37,981 bases of DNA from a virus, in the IMG/VR virus record IMGVR_UViG_3300030390_001110, positions 29,895 to 67,875 of that record. The stretch is one strand, 5' to 3'. Below, in pieces: positions 23,907 through 31,897 of the stretch (within the stretch, counting starts at the first letter, position 1; each line of letters begins with the position of its first letter). Made by a program: the position numbers and the translations under genes. The notes under the pieces were generated by a model. It was not told where the DNA came from and made no database searches. It was given only the letters and a program-made list of their open reading frames with translations.

Positions 23907-25304
23907 TTATTTGTTGACTTTTTTCAACATATTGCGTAATCTGTCGGTAGCGTCAGTATCTTCAATAATACTTTCTTCTGCAATAGTTTTTTCTTGGTGC
24001 GTTACATTTGTATTTCTTTTTATTTTATCCATCATTGCACTAGGTTGATGCATAGGTGTTTGTTCTTCATCTTCCGGCAGATCTGTTATACGTAAGCCTG
24101 CGATATCAAATGCTAAATCAACTTTTTGTCCAACGCCTGCACTACTACGTGTTTTCATAAATTGAATTTGATATCTTCCACGTTCACGCATTGCTGTGCT
24201 TGTAAATATACCAATTACATTATCAGCTGTCTGAATTTTACTAATACCACCTGCAATATGCGAATGATCAAATTCTACTTCTTCTACTGCCGCTCTATTT
24301 AACTGAGATGCTGTTGCAAATAATAAATCTTTTTCTACTGCAAAGTTACGCAACTCTTCAGATACAAATTTATCTTTAATAAACAAGTCGCTTGGTGGAA
24401 CTTTACGTTGTGCTGGCATCATTAAATCTAAATAATCAAGTAATACTGCATCTAATTTAACATTATGCTTTACTTCAAACTCTTTCATGTAACTATTTAC
24501 GTCATTAATTGTTACACCATTTGGCATTTGCACAATTTGTAAGTTGCCTGCTTTTTTACTAATTGCTCCTACTTTTAATCCAACATCTTCTGCATTTTTA
24601 AATACTTCTTTTGTGTTGTATCCTGTTAACATACTATCAAGACGCATACTGCATAGTTCTTCACTAAGCTCTAAACTAATATATAATACATTATGTCCTT
24701 CTAATGCCCAGTTTAATGCTAAGTTCTGCAAAAACAAACTCTTACCACCACCTGACGGTGCAGCAAATATATTTAATTCGCCTCTATTAAATCCACCATA
24801 TAGTTTTTTATCAATTTCAGTCCAACCTGTGCTTGTTCCACCTCGTTGGTTACGAACACGTTCAATACGTTCCATTGGGTTTTCCCAATAGTCTGTTCCC
24901 ATATGTTTAGCAAGTCCAATTTGAACTGCATCTTTGATCATCTTTTCAACTGCACCAAATTCACCATTTTCTAGTAAGTCTGTTGAGGTTAATATTGCAG
25001 ACTCTAGTGCTTTATGTTTACAAAACGTTTCAAACTCATCTATAAACCAATCGTGATGCCTAGGATCAATATCTTTTAAACTTTGTAATTCTAAACCAGT
25101 TGTTGCTACAATCTGCTCATGTGTTGGTAATGCACCATATTTGTTTGCATGATCTTGAATGAACTCTACTGTTTTACGTAATTCTCTTGTAAAAAATTCT
25201 GAATTACATATACCATTTACACGAACAAATAAATCTTGATCATGTGCTAAAAACTCTACAAATAATTTTTGTAGTTCTAGTGTGTATTCTTTTTGTTCAC
25301 TCAT
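23907..25304 (-). CDS. 41: replicative DNA helicase, DnaB/gp41-type
   Basis: This 465-aa hexameric 5'-3' helicase has an N-terminal helical domain (about 1-130) and a RecA-like core. Walker A is APSGGGKSL at 182-190 and Walker B is VLLDYLD at 287-293. A DnaB-type H-x-x-G-G segment (SHIAGGISKI) and an arginine-containing tail (QFMKTRSS) follow. It overlaps the primase stop by 4 nt (ATGA), so primase and helicase are coupled as a primosome unit as in T4. The acidic C-terminal extension (about 420-465) is the likely partner-binding tail. Confidence 0.93.
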   Translation of the reverse strand: MSEQKEYTLELQKLFVEFLAHDQDLFVRVNGICNSEFFTRELRKTVEFIQDHANKYGALPTHEQIVATTGLELQSLKDIDPRHHDWFIDEFETFCKHKALESAILTSTDLLENGEFGAVEKMIKDAVQIGLAKHMGTDYWENPMERIERVRNQRGGTSTGWTEIDKKLYGGFNRGELNIFAAPSGGGKSLFLQNLALNWALEGHNVLYISLELSEELCSMRLDSMLTGYNTKEVFKNAEDVGLKVGAISKKAGNLQIVQMPNGVTINDVNSYMKEFEVKHNVKLDAVLLDYLDLMMPAQRKVPPSDLFIKDKFVSEELRNFAVEKDLLFATASQLNRAAVEEVEFDHSHIAGGISKIQTADNVIGIFTSTAMRERGRYQIQFMKTRSSAGVGQKVDLAFDIAGLRITDLPEDEEQTPMHQPSAMMDKIKRNTNVTHQEKTIAEESIIEDTDATDRLRNMLKKVNK

Positions 25305-26308
25305 TTACAATAATTCCTTCCTAAAACTTGTATTTTTGTTGGATTACTTACTGCACTATTTAATATACTACGCACTGTAAATAATCTACCGTATTTTGTT
25401 AAGGCATCGCCGGCATCATTGCAATTATCCCATTCAGGAAATGCAACACTCCAACCATACTTAACTGCTGCGTTGACCATTTGCATGCCTGCCTTATCGG
25501 CATCAGGTAACACAACAATTTGTTTGTTTAAACTTAAAATAACGTCTGCTTGTTCATCGCTAATAGTATTAGTGCCTGCACTGATTCCATCTGTTATTAT
25601 AGCATCTAATGGGCCTTCTGTCAATATAACAATTTCTTTGTCAGCATGCTGTCTATCTAATCCATACACAAAATTTTTAGGTGGTTGTTGATTAAAATAT
25701 TTTGGCATTTTATCTGGTGGATTACCTATCCATCTTGCTGTATATCCTACAACATTACCTTTATAATAAAATGGAACTACAAAACGCTTAAACATTCTAG
25801 CAGGCAATTTAGCAGGACTATACATTAGTCTAGGATCTGTTATATCAAATCCTCTATCTGTTAGATATGTTACTGCTTCTGTCCAATCAACAGTTGGTGT
25901 ATGTTCCATAAAAGGTTTAGCATCATCTGGCAATGCTACTGTAGGCCAATCAATTACTAGTTTCTTTCTACGCTCTTGCACCATTAATGTTTGTGCAATA
26001 TCTTGTTCACGTAATAACTCTAGTTGTAACCGTTGCACTTGTGTAGGATCTGCACCAAATTGCACTAATAGTTTTTTTAATCTATCATTAATTTTATTAC
26101 CGGGAGAAAACCCTGTTTTATAATGACAATTAAAACAATGATATTGAAACTTATCATCTTCAAAATGAAACCCACCTCGTCCACGTGTATCTGGTCTTGA
26201 TTGTCCATTTGTTATACACATAGGACAATTGCCAGAAGTCCAGCCACTTGGACTTTGTTTCCAGTTAACCGGAACCAGATTTCTAACGTAGTCGATCATT
26301 AAGCTCAT
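25301..26308 (-). CDS. 61: DNA primase, gp61-type
   Basis: This 335-aa primase has an N-terminal zinc-binding domain with Cys28, Cys31, Cys58 and Cys61 (CPMC and CFNC), and a TOPRIM catalytic domain with Glu228 (VILTEGPLDA) and Asp266/Asp268 (VVLPDADKAG). It synthesises RNA primers for lagging-strand replication with the helicase encoded next. The start lies exactly 6 nt after a sigma70-like -10 with no ribosome-binding site, which predicts a leaderless early transcript. The next in-frame ATG is only 9 nt inside and also lacks a binding site. Confidence 0.93.
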   Translation of the reverse strand: MSLMIDYVRNLVPVNWKQSPSGWTSGNCPMCITNGQSRPDTRGRGGFHFEDDKFQYHCFNCHYKTGFSPGNKINDRLKKLLVQFGADPTQVQRLQLELLREQDIAQTLMVQERRKKLVIDWPTVALPDDAKPFMEHTPTVDWTEAVTYLTDRGFDITDPRLMYSPAKLPARMFKRFVVPFYYKGNVVGYTARWIGNPPDKMPKYFNQQPPKNFVYGLDRQHADKEIVILTEGPLDAIITDGISAGTNTISDEQADVILSLNKQIVVLPDADKAGMQMVNAAVKYGWSVAFPEWDNCNDAGDALTKYGRLFTVRSILNSAVSNPTKIQVLGRNYCK

Positions 26309-26314
26309 GTGTAT

Positions 26315-26343
26315 ATACTACACTCTTATGATGACTTTGTCAA
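26315..26343 (-). promoter_or_regulatory. sigma70-like promoter with leaderless geometry (primase-helicase)
   Basis: TTGACA (26343-26338) and TAGTAT (26320-26315) are 17 bp apart, and six bases separate the -10 from the ATG at 26308. The -35 lies within the last codons of the structural gene upstream. Confidence 0.7.
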
Positions 26344-27151
26344 GTGTTCCTTGTGTTTGTGTGAATCTTGCTCTAAGATATTTAATATTAGTTCTAAATG
26401 TCCATGGATCAATGCCAGTTTGGTTGATATATGGATAATGTTCTTCAGTATAAGTTCCTAATATAATATTAAACCAGTCAGTTTCTGCTGGATTTTCTTC
26501 TAGAGAACCTTGTATAAAAAAGTTACCTGTGTAGTTAGTGGAATATACTGCCAATGTAACCATTCCATTAACTTTATTTTTTGCACCAGGTCCTGGTAGA
26601 TGACTACTGTAATGATATGTATCTGTTCCTTCTAATCTAGTAACAAATGTGGTTGTTTCTGCTGATAGTAGTGGAATACTTTGTGTTTGATTACTTACTT
26701 CAATTGTATAGTTTGGTCTAAGGTTCTGATCAACAAATAATGGAAGATTTAAACCTTGAGAATTTACATAGGTAAATACTACATCAAGGAAGCCGTTTTG
26801 AATTGCACTCATTTCACCAGATGTAATAATCAGTTTAACTTTGCCTTCATCATAGTCAACAATTTGACATTTCTTTGATAATAGTTTTACTTGGGTTTCT
26901 CTATTAACTACATTAGCAGTAATAGTATGTCCTTGCAACTGTATTGGTTTACGATCTATGTTTTTAATAAAGAAAAAGAACTCATTATCTAAACCGGTAA
27001 ATAACTTTAAGAACCTGTAATTAACAGGAGCGTTTATAGTAGTGCCAGTGGATGAAGCATAGTTGCCTAGTCCTACTTTGCTACTAGTGGCATCAACAGC
27101 GTAAAGGTCGCCTGTTTGATTAATATTATAAGTGGTTGCGTAATTTGACAT
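26318..27151 (-). CDS. structural protein of the tail or baseplate, 277 aa
   Basis: This is a beta-rich protein with Tyr/Asn/Thr-rich strands (TYNINQTGDLYAVDA, NGMVTLAVYSTNYTGNFF) and a hydrophobic strand FFFFIKNIDRKPIQLQG. The composition and a late promoter (27171-27178) point to a virion protein, probably tail-associated and conserved in marine T4-like phages. AGGAG precedes the ATG by about 5 nt. Its 3' end contains the -35 of the primase promoter. Confidence 0.7.
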   Translation of the reverse strand: MSNYATTYNINQTGDLYAVDATSSKVGLGNYASSTGTTINAPVNYRFLKLFTGLDNEFFFFIKNIDRKPIQLQGHTITANVVNRETQVKLLSKKCQIVDYDEGKVKLIITSGEMSAIQNGFLDVVFTYVNSQGLNLPLFVDQNLRPNYTIEVSNQTQSIPLLSAETTTFVTRLEGTDTYHYSSHLPGPGAKNKVNGMVTLAVYSTNYTGNFFIQGSLEENPAETDWFNIILGTYTEEHYPYINQTGIDPWTFRTNIKYLRARFTQTQGTLDKVIIRV

Positions 27152-27170
27152 TCATGTTCTCCTGTGTATG

Positions 27171-27178
27171 TATTTATG
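27171..27178 (-). promoter_or_regulatory. T4-type late promoter octamer
   Basis: CATAAATA on the minus strand lies 19 nt before the ATG at 27151. A plus-strand octamer lies about 25 bp away, so this is a divergent late promoter pair. Confidence 0.6.
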
Positions 27179-27201
27179 CAAAAACCACAGAAAAAATTTA
27201 A

Positions 27202-27209
27202 AATAAATA
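27202..27209 (+). promoter_or_regulatory. late-type octamer for the plus-strand gene
   Basis: AATAAATA is followed by 8 nt and then ATG 27218. No ribosome-binding site fits between, so the message would have only a 3-nt leader or none. Confidence 0.45.
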
Positions 27210-27217
27210 TATATACA

Positions 27218-27589
27218 ATGATAAAAAAATATCAAACATTATTAGAAGAATTTCCGTTTTTGACTGTAATTGAATATGCAGGCAATGAGTATCTGGGAAT
27301 TATGCAAAATATTGATAACCAAATTGCTACTATGTATGTTTACGATAGAATTCAAACCAATGACGAAAGACAAAAGTTTTTAGCACTTGGTGATGAATGG
27401 TGGTGGGAGACAAATAGAAAGTTGCCTATTAATATAGCACTTTTAAATAGATGGCCGTTTAGTTATACTAGCCAAAGTTTTAATATAAAACAAATGGAAG
27501 TAATTGCTGGGCCTGAAGTGAGATTGAGTGATAGTATTACTAAAAGAATTAAAAGACGTAATATTAGTCTTTTAAAGAAAAACCCATAA
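27218..27589 (+). CDS. conserved phage protein (Trp-rich, 123 aa)
   Basis: The start is set at ATG 27218 (MIKKYQTLLEEFPFLTVIEY) because relatives in cyanophages begin this way, as I remember them; an ATG at 27164 adds 18 residues without support. Visible features are EYLGIMQNIDNQ, a Trp-rich patch GDEWWWETNRKLPINI at about 71-86, and a basic C-terminus. It is one of three plus-strand genes and converges with the next gene, overlapping its 3' end by 26 nt. Function is unknown, possibly a small replication or late-transcription factor. Confidence 0.75.
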   Translation: MIKKYQTLLEEFPFLTVIEYAGNEYLGIMQNIDNQIATMYVYDRIQTNDERQKFLALGDEWWWETNRKLPINIALLNRWPFSYTSQSFNIKQMEVIAGPEVRLSDSITKRIKRRNISLLKKNP

Positions 27590-28148
27590 CCAACATATTA
27601 AGCTGTAATACAATAGCCATTGCATAACTTATTGCGTGTGCTTTTTTAAAATAATATGTTCCGTCTGTAGGCTTATCCCATACTGTAGCAAAGACTGTAT
27701 TCCAATCTTTTCCTAACAACCCACGTTTAGCTGGTCTAATAATTGCCAGCACGGCCGCTAGTTCTTCGACACTAGTAGGTTTCATTCTACTTACAATACC
27801 ATAATGTGCATGTATATGAAATAGGTTTTCAACTACTTCTTTGTGTTCAAGCAAGTCCCACATTGGTTCCATTGCAAGTAATTTATCTAATTGTTCATAA
27901 CTTTCAACATCTTTGTAAACACTTACGTTTAACACATCTAATTTAAAATAACCTTTGGTTTCTGCTTCTTTATGATCTATTGTGCTTAACCCTGTAAATG
28001 GATCACTTGGCATTTCATGGAAGTATACACCAGTGTTATGTTTCTTACGTCTACCATTGTCATTAATCATTGCAGGTGTATGTTTAATTAAGTCTAACAA
28101 CTTATTTCTATCTGCTACATCAATGTCAATATCTGTGTTTACTATCAT
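27564..28148 (-). CDS. DnaE-like fragment: mini protein related to bacterial Pol III alpha
   Basis: The start is at ATG 28148 because it overlaps the upstream stop (ATGA) and GAGG lies 8 nt upstream. The 194-aa product contains three segments like the polymerase core of DnaE: TDIDIDVADRNKLLDLI (cf. the catalytic P-D-x-D-x-D-F plus following helix), MKPTSVEELAAVLAIIRPA, and the YYFKKAHAISYAMA segment (cf. F-N-K-S-H-A-x-x-Y). The intervening palm and finger regions are absent, so it is unlikely to be a full polymerase. It may be a derived DNA-binding protein. Conserved relatives exist in marine T4-like phages. Confidence 0.6.
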   Translation of the reverse strand: MIVNTDIDIDVADRNKLLDLIKHTPAMINDNGRRKKHNTGVYFHEMPSDPFTGLSTIDHKEAETKGYFKLDVLNVSVYKDVESYEQLDKLLAMEPMWDLLEHKEVVENLFHIHAHYGIVSRMKPTSVEELAAVLAIIRPAKRGLLGKDWNTVFATVWDKPTDGTYYFKKAHAISYAMAIVLQLNMLVMGFSLKD

Positions 28149-28816
28149 AAATTTGCCTCTTCTAAAATTCCTTCTACCCATGTAAAATCTTCAGCATTTG
28201 TTTTCATTACTCTTTGCCAATGATATGGATCTATATAGTCTGTTACCATCTGTATTTGTTCAGTTGAGAGCTTGTCTAATAGCCCTTGTGCTTGCGAACT
28301 TCCATATACTATCCATGGACTAATCTTACCACTACAAATGTGAAATACAGCAAGATTTGGCGCCACTGTGCGGAAGTATTCGTTCCAATTGTGTCCAGAT
28401 TCATTACTCCATTCTTTTAAGAATAAAACTGTTCTTTCAATAGCTCTGTCTGGACTTTCTGTTTTTAATCTTGTTTTAATCCAAGACGCAAAATTTCTAT
28501 CACTTGTCCATCTATCAATTCTTACTTGATTCTTTAATAACCAACGTGTGTATTCAGGAACATCATCTATACGTAATTCTATACAATATTTTGCATATTT
28601 TACAAATGCAGTATAATACTGACTTGATGCAAAATCATCAAATGTTTTGGCACCCTTTGCATTTGTTCCTATACGATAAAACAATTGATATGACCTATAT
28701 GCAAGTTGCACATCTTTATCTTCTTTAGCCATATATCTGCGTTTACGTTCGCACATATGAACTGACAAAGTGCTTTCACGTTTAAATACTTTATTACAAT
28801 ATTCACATTTAAACAT
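28145..28816 (-). CDS. C2H2-type zinc-finger-containing conserved phage protein
   Basis: The start is set at ATG 28816 (MFKCEYCNKVFKRESTL), immediately within the end of the preceding small gene; a longer frame adds 14 residues with no support. The N-terminal domain has C-x2-C followed by H and C (CEYCNKVF...STLSVHMCE), a single zinc finger. The rest (about 190 residues) is helical with several Trp and Tyr residues and no known catalytic motif. It overlaps the DnaE-like gene by 4 nt. A DNA-binding role is plausible. Confidence 0.7.
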   Translation of the reverse strand: MFKCEYCNKVFKRESTLSVHMCERKRRYMAKEDKDVQLAYRSYQLFYRIGTNAKGAKTFDDFASSQYYTAFVKYAKYCIELRIDDVPEYTRWLLKNQVRIDRWTSDRNFASWIKTRLKTESPDRAIERTVLFLKEWSNESGHNWNEYFRTVAPNLAVFHICSGKISPWIVYGSSQAQGLLDKLSTEQIQMVTDYIDPYHWQRVMKTNAEDFTWVEGILEEANL

Positions 28817-28967
28817 CTTTATCTTTCTTTCTCGCAAACTTAATACCGCAATATCCACACACTACATATCCTTCTTCAGGAACAGAGTAAAAAACTTTAG
28901 GATGACTATTGTCCTCGCCCATACAAGATACGCCTTCAGTGTCAACATAAATTATTATTTCTTCCAT
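28809..28967 (-). CDS. zf-CHCC-like mini zinc-binding protein, 52 aa
   Basis: This small gene begins at ATG 28967, overlapping the upstream stop by one base (TAATG), and ends at TAA 28809, inside the start of the zinc-finger gene. The product reads MEEIIIYVDTEGVSC, then HPKVFYSV, then VVCGYCGIKFARKK. The order C15, H22 and C37-x2-C40 follows the zinc-finger CHCC pattern seen in small proteins related to the mitochondrial complex I subunit NDUFS6. Its role in a phage is unknown. The tight coupling on both sides and the intact zinc ligands support a real gene. Confidence 0.75.
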   Translation of the reverse strand: MEEIIIYVDTEGVSCMGEDNSHPKVFYSVPEEGYVVCGYCGIKFARKKDKDV

Positions 28968-29425
28968 TATTTGAGTTTGCCGATTAGATCTTTTATTTCT
29001 TTATCCTTTAATCCGTATTCACGTAACAATGCTTTAATTTCATCTTTACTACTGCTTAACATAATATCAATTTCATCATCATTTAGATGTGAATAATGTT
29101 CTACTAACCAATTCTGTAGTTTATTTTTCTTACCTGCTTTACCTGGTGCTATCCAAGGATGGAATACCGTAGAACCTACTCCAACCAATTGTAGCAACTG
29201 ATATTGCAACTGCGGGTGTTTTCTTATTGTGTTAAAATGCACATTAACCGCTTCATTAGTCCATTCTAAATAATGTTCTGCATGCTTACCGCCTGCATTA
29301 CTTGTATAACGCATTAATAACCATAGACCAAGTTTTTTCTTTTCATCATCAGTAAGACTATCATACCAAGCTCGATCTTTTTGATCAATTGATCTCATTT
29401 CTTCTTTGATGTTTAACTTACTCAT
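28967..29425 (-). CDS. conserved phage protein, 152 aa
   Basis: This helical, charged protein (MSKLNIKEEMRSIDQKDRAW, LTDDEKKKLGLWLLMRYTSN) has a C-terminal Glu/Lys-rich helical pair (LREYGLKDKEIKDLIGKLK). The FHPWIAPGKAGKKN motif near residues 87-101 is distinctive but not assigned. Relatives are found in cyanophages. The start overlaps the upstream small gene in an ATGA pattern. Confidence 0.7.
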   Translation of the reverse strand: MSKLNIKEEMRSIDQKDRAWYDSLTDDEKKKLGLWLLMRYTSNAGGKHAEHYLEWTNEAVNVHFNTIRKHPQLQYQLLQLVGVGSTVFHPWIAPGKAGKKNKLQNWLVEHYSHLNDDEIDIMLSSSKDEIKALLREYGLKDKEIKDLIGKLK

Positions 29426-29535
29426 TTATAATTTCCATCTATGTCGTAATGCTTACTATTATATCGAGCCCATAGCAAACAATTCCACCAAGGATATCCT
29501 TGTTTTCTTAATTTACTATACCATGCCCAATACAT
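29422..29535 (-). CDS. possible 37-aa Trp/Tyr-rich peptide gene
   Basis: ATG 29535 to TGA 29422 encodes a peptide starting MYWAWYSKLRKQGYPWWNC, with five Trp and six Tyr in 37 residues. The stop overlaps the next gene in an ATGA arrangement, which favours translation coupling. Against it, a possible -10 element lies directly before the ATG and no ribosome-binding site is present, so it would have to be read from an upstream transcript. Confidence 0.45.
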   Translation of the reverse strand: MYWAWYSKLRKQGYPWWNCLLWARYNSKHYDIDGNYK

Positions 29536-29564
29536 ACTATACTACCAAAGCTCTGCGATGTCAA
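29536..29564 (-). promoter_or_regulatory. sigma70-like promoter at the end of a coding region
   Basis: TTGACA (29564-29559), a 17-bp spacer and TATAGT (29541-29536) overlap the last codons and stop of the 166-aa gene. It could start the run of small genes 29425-27564. The codons also explain the -35 sequence (Leu-Asp-Ile), so chance is possible. Confidence 0.4.
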
Positions 29565-30042
29565 GCACTTCTGGTAACTTGTTTGCATCTTTAACAAATA
29601 ATACACAAGGTGAATTTGGTTTATCGCTAAGTGGAACACATAATAAGTGTCCGTATTTCAACTTAGGTGCATACCATTTAACGTCACTGTATATGTTTAC
29701 AATTGAAATATCTACATACTCTGGTTTAAATCCTGTAATTGGATTAAATGCAAATGCTGTAAATCCTCTATCGTTTAGACTCATAAGACTCATTACTTCT
29801 GGATCGCCTACTTCTGAATCACATATAACAATATGCCAATCAAGTGGCATACTAATAGTTACTTGTCCAATTTGTAATATTGCCGCCGGTGCATAGAAAC
29901 TTTCTAAGAACACCAATGGAATAAAATAATAATCTACGTTACTTGGATTTGTATAATCAAGGATGCCATATCTCAGGTCATCAATCGTCTCGGGTATCTC
30001 ATCCAAATCATAGGTCGTGTTTTCTACGGTTAATATTTTCAT
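29542..30042 (-). CDS. conserved phage protein, 166 aa
   Basis: This soluble alpha/beta protein begins MKILTVENTTYDLDEIPETI and contains YYFIPLVFLESFYAPAAILQ and HIVICDSEVGDPEVMSLMSL. It is conserved among T4-like marine phages adjacent to uvsW, as I recall, but I know no function. No nucleotide-binding or nuclease motif is seen. It begins 11 nt after the uvsW stop and is probably co-transcribed with it. Confidence 0.7.
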   Translation of the reverse strand: MKILTVENTTYDLDEIPETIDDLRYGILDYTNPSNVDYYFIPLVFLESFYAPAAILQIGQVTISMPLDWHIVICDSEVGDPEVMSLMSLNDRGFTAFAFNPITGFKPEYVDISIVNIYSDVKWYAPKLKYGHLLCVPLSDKPNSPCVLFVKDANKLPEVLDIAELW

Positions 30043-30053
30043 TTATTTCTCTC

Positions 30054-31508
30054 TTAACGCCAATCAGTCTTTTCAATAGTAAAAGGATAATTAGCTTCTT
30101 TATAAAATTTCTTACGTTCAGTAAGATGTTTTTTGCTAAACTTGGCTGTGCTTGTCACATCCCAAATTTGAACAAAATCTTTGTCTTCGGCTTTACGAAC
30201 TCCACGTCCTATTGACTGGATAACTCTAACAAACGACTTCCCAGGTTCAAGAAGTATAAGGTTAAATATACGTGGAATATTAATACCAACGGCAGCCACA
30301 CCGTAGGTTGCGACAGTGATGCTATTAGTTGCTTCATTAATCTCATCATATGCGTCCTTTCTGTCAGTGACTTTCATAGCCCCTTTAACAAAAGTAACAT
30401 CGGGTATATTTTCTGCAATTATCTCACCACTTTTAATTCTATCAACTAATACAAGTGTATTGCCAGATTCAGCAACTGTTGAAATAAATTTGCTAAGATA
30501 TCGCATACGTTCTTTATCTGTTGTTAAGTAAGTTAACTCACTTTGATAATTGTTATATACCGCTGTTTCTTTTAATTGAACTACATTAACATGACAGTTA
30601 CTTAAAACTCCCATATCTTGTAATTCACTTGCACTTAGTTTATTTGTAACTTCACCTAAGCATGCCTGCAAACTTGCTTTAGCATGATCTTCTTTTGGTA
30701 TAGTTCCTGTAAGACCCCAACGCAATGGAATGTGTGCAAATTCCTTAGTAAGCATATCTTTTAAAACATCTGCTTTTGCTTGGTGAACTTCGTCTACAAT
30801 AACACAAACAACCCCATCTGAAAACTCTCTTAAACTCATATCAGCTAGACCATCTCTGAATCTTTTCTTGATACTATTCAAGCTCTGCCATGTGCATATT
30901 GTATGGGTGCGTCCTATATCTTTTTTGTCGCCAAAGTAAACTCCAACGTCAAGTCCTAAATTTTCATAATCATCAAATGTCTGTCTCACTAAATCTTTGT
31001 TTGGGACAATAACAATTGACCTTCCATACTTTTCCACTCGTTCAGATAGAGCTGCTGTGATCAGTGTCTTACCAGCACCAGTGGCAATTTCTTGCAAGCA
31101 TTGTGGTGTGGTTAAATATTTGTTAACAATAGTGATCTGATAATCTCTAAGCACAACTGGTTCGCCTGCTATTTGATGTTTCTCCGGCCAAACTTTATGT
31201 GCAAATGTAGATTCATCTACAGCCGCAAAATCAAATGATTCATTTTGCTCTCGTTTATCATCTACTGTAATTTGATATCCTGCATCCATAATAATGGGTA
31301 GGACTCTATCAAGTAAATTAACATAGGTAACACCACCAACACTGAAAAAACTTATACATCCATCCCATCTACCTAACTTGTATGCTGGCACATGAAATGC
31401 ATATGGCATAAAGAACTTTAGTTCTTTCTCGCATTTTTTTCTAGTGTTTAAGTCGAGACCTTCAATTTTACAATTTACTTCATCTTTTATTACTATTGCA
31501 CAATTCAT
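30054..31508 (-). CDS. uvsW: UvsW-like RNA-DNA/branch-migration helicase
   Basis: This 484-aa SF2 helicase has Walker A ATGAGKT at 142-148, motif Ia-type IVPNKDLV, a DEVH box at 239-242, LTGT (motif III, about 274-277), and a C-terminal motif VI-like QSIGRGVRKAED. The N-terminal domain aligns with the T4 UvsW DNA-binding part (ACIxF/LGRWDG segment). UvsW unwinds branched recombination intermediates and R-loops and shifts T4 from origin- to recombination-dependent replication. The start lies exactly 6 nt after a sigma70-like -10, with no ribosome-binding site. In T4, uvsW is late, so early expression here would be a difference. Confidence 0.93.
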   Translation of the reverse strand: MNCAIVIKDEVNCKIEGLDLNTRKKCEKELKFFMPYAFHVPAYKLGRWDGCISFFSVGGVTYVNLLDRVLPIIMDAGYQITVDDKREQNESFDFAAVDESTFAHKVWPEKHQIAGEPVVLRDYQITIVNKYLTTPQCLQEIATGAGKTLITAALSERVEKYGRSIVIVPNKDLVRQTFDDYENLGLDVGVYFGDKKDIGRTHTICTWQSLNSIKKRFRDGLADMSLREFSDGVVCVIVDEVHQAKADVLKDMLTKEFAHIPLRWGLTGTIPKEDHAKASLQACLGEVTNKLSASELQDMGVLSNCHVNVVQLKETAVYNNYQSELTYLTTDKERMRYLSKFISTVAESGNTLVLVDRIKSGEIIAENIPDVTFVKGAMKVTDRKDAYDEINEATNSITVATYGVAAVGINIPRIFNLILLEPGKSFVRVIQSIGRGVRKAEDKDFVQIWDVTSTAKFSKKHLTERKKFYKEANYPFTIEKTDWR

Positions 31509-31514
31509 ACTACA

Positions 31515-31543
31515 AGTATACTACAGTTTAGTTTAGTTGTCAA
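31515..31543 (-). promoter_or_regulatory. sigma70-like promoter with leaderless geometry (uvsW)
   Basis: TTGACA (31543-31538), a 17-bp spacer and TATACT (31520-31515) are followed by six bases (TGTAGT) and the ATG at 31508. The expected start site is the A of the ATG. Confidence 0.75.
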
Positions 31544-31551
31544 TTGATCTA

Positions 31552-31884
31552 TTAACCTTCTAAGAAATGTTTTAGAAATAATAATGCAACCATTGTGACT
31601 GAGATTGAACTTAATAGCGATAGCCAGAAGTTCCAGTGATTCAATGTAATAACAAATAGTGGAAAGAATACCAAACTAACCAAAACAAAATAAACTGTTT
31701 CTTGTGCTAGTTGTTGAAATGTTTTAACATCAACTCCTGAGTAATACATAAAGACAAGACTGATGACACTACCCAATGGTATACCAAGTATTAAAGCACC
31801 TAATGTAGGGTTACCACGTTGAGCTGCGGTTACTACACCTGCTATTATTAACCCACCAATTATTGCTTTAATTATAAATTCCAT
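31552..31884 (-). CDS. small integral membrane protein, DUF3147/GlpM-like
   Basis: This 110-aa protein has four hydrophobic segments (about 3-20, 28-48, 63-80 and 85-105) and the sequence PTLGALILGIPLGSVISLVF typical of small 4-TM proteins such as GlpM/DUF3147; assignment is tentative. It follows the SGNH-like gene by 8 nt and has a late octamer exactly 5 nt before its ATG. A membrane partner of the SGNH protein, or a lysis or envelope function, is possible. Confidence 0.65.
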   Translation of the reverse strand: MEFIIKAIIGGLIIAGVVTAAQRGNPTLGALILGIPLGSVISLVFMYYSGVDVKTFQQLAQETVYFVLVSLVFFPLFVITLNHWNFWLSLLSSISVTMVALLFLKHFLEG

Positions 31885-31889
31885 GTTAA

Positions 31890-31897
31890 TATTTATT
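31890..31897 (-). promoter_or_regulatory. late promoter octamer, leaderless geometry
   Basis: AATAAATA is followed by TTAAC and the ATG at 31884. It overlaps the stop codon of the SGNH-like gene. Same 5-nt spacing as the sites at 4539 and 32612. Confidence 0.6.

Noticed and set aside
28770-29096. Plus-strand frame of 108 codons
   Set aside because: It is opposite the small coupled genes at 28809-29425, which have overlapping starts and zinc ligands; the plus frame is Ile/Leu/Ser-rich noise.
30316-30531. Plus-strand frame inside uvsW
   Set aside because: Antisense shadow of the helicase with no initiation signal.
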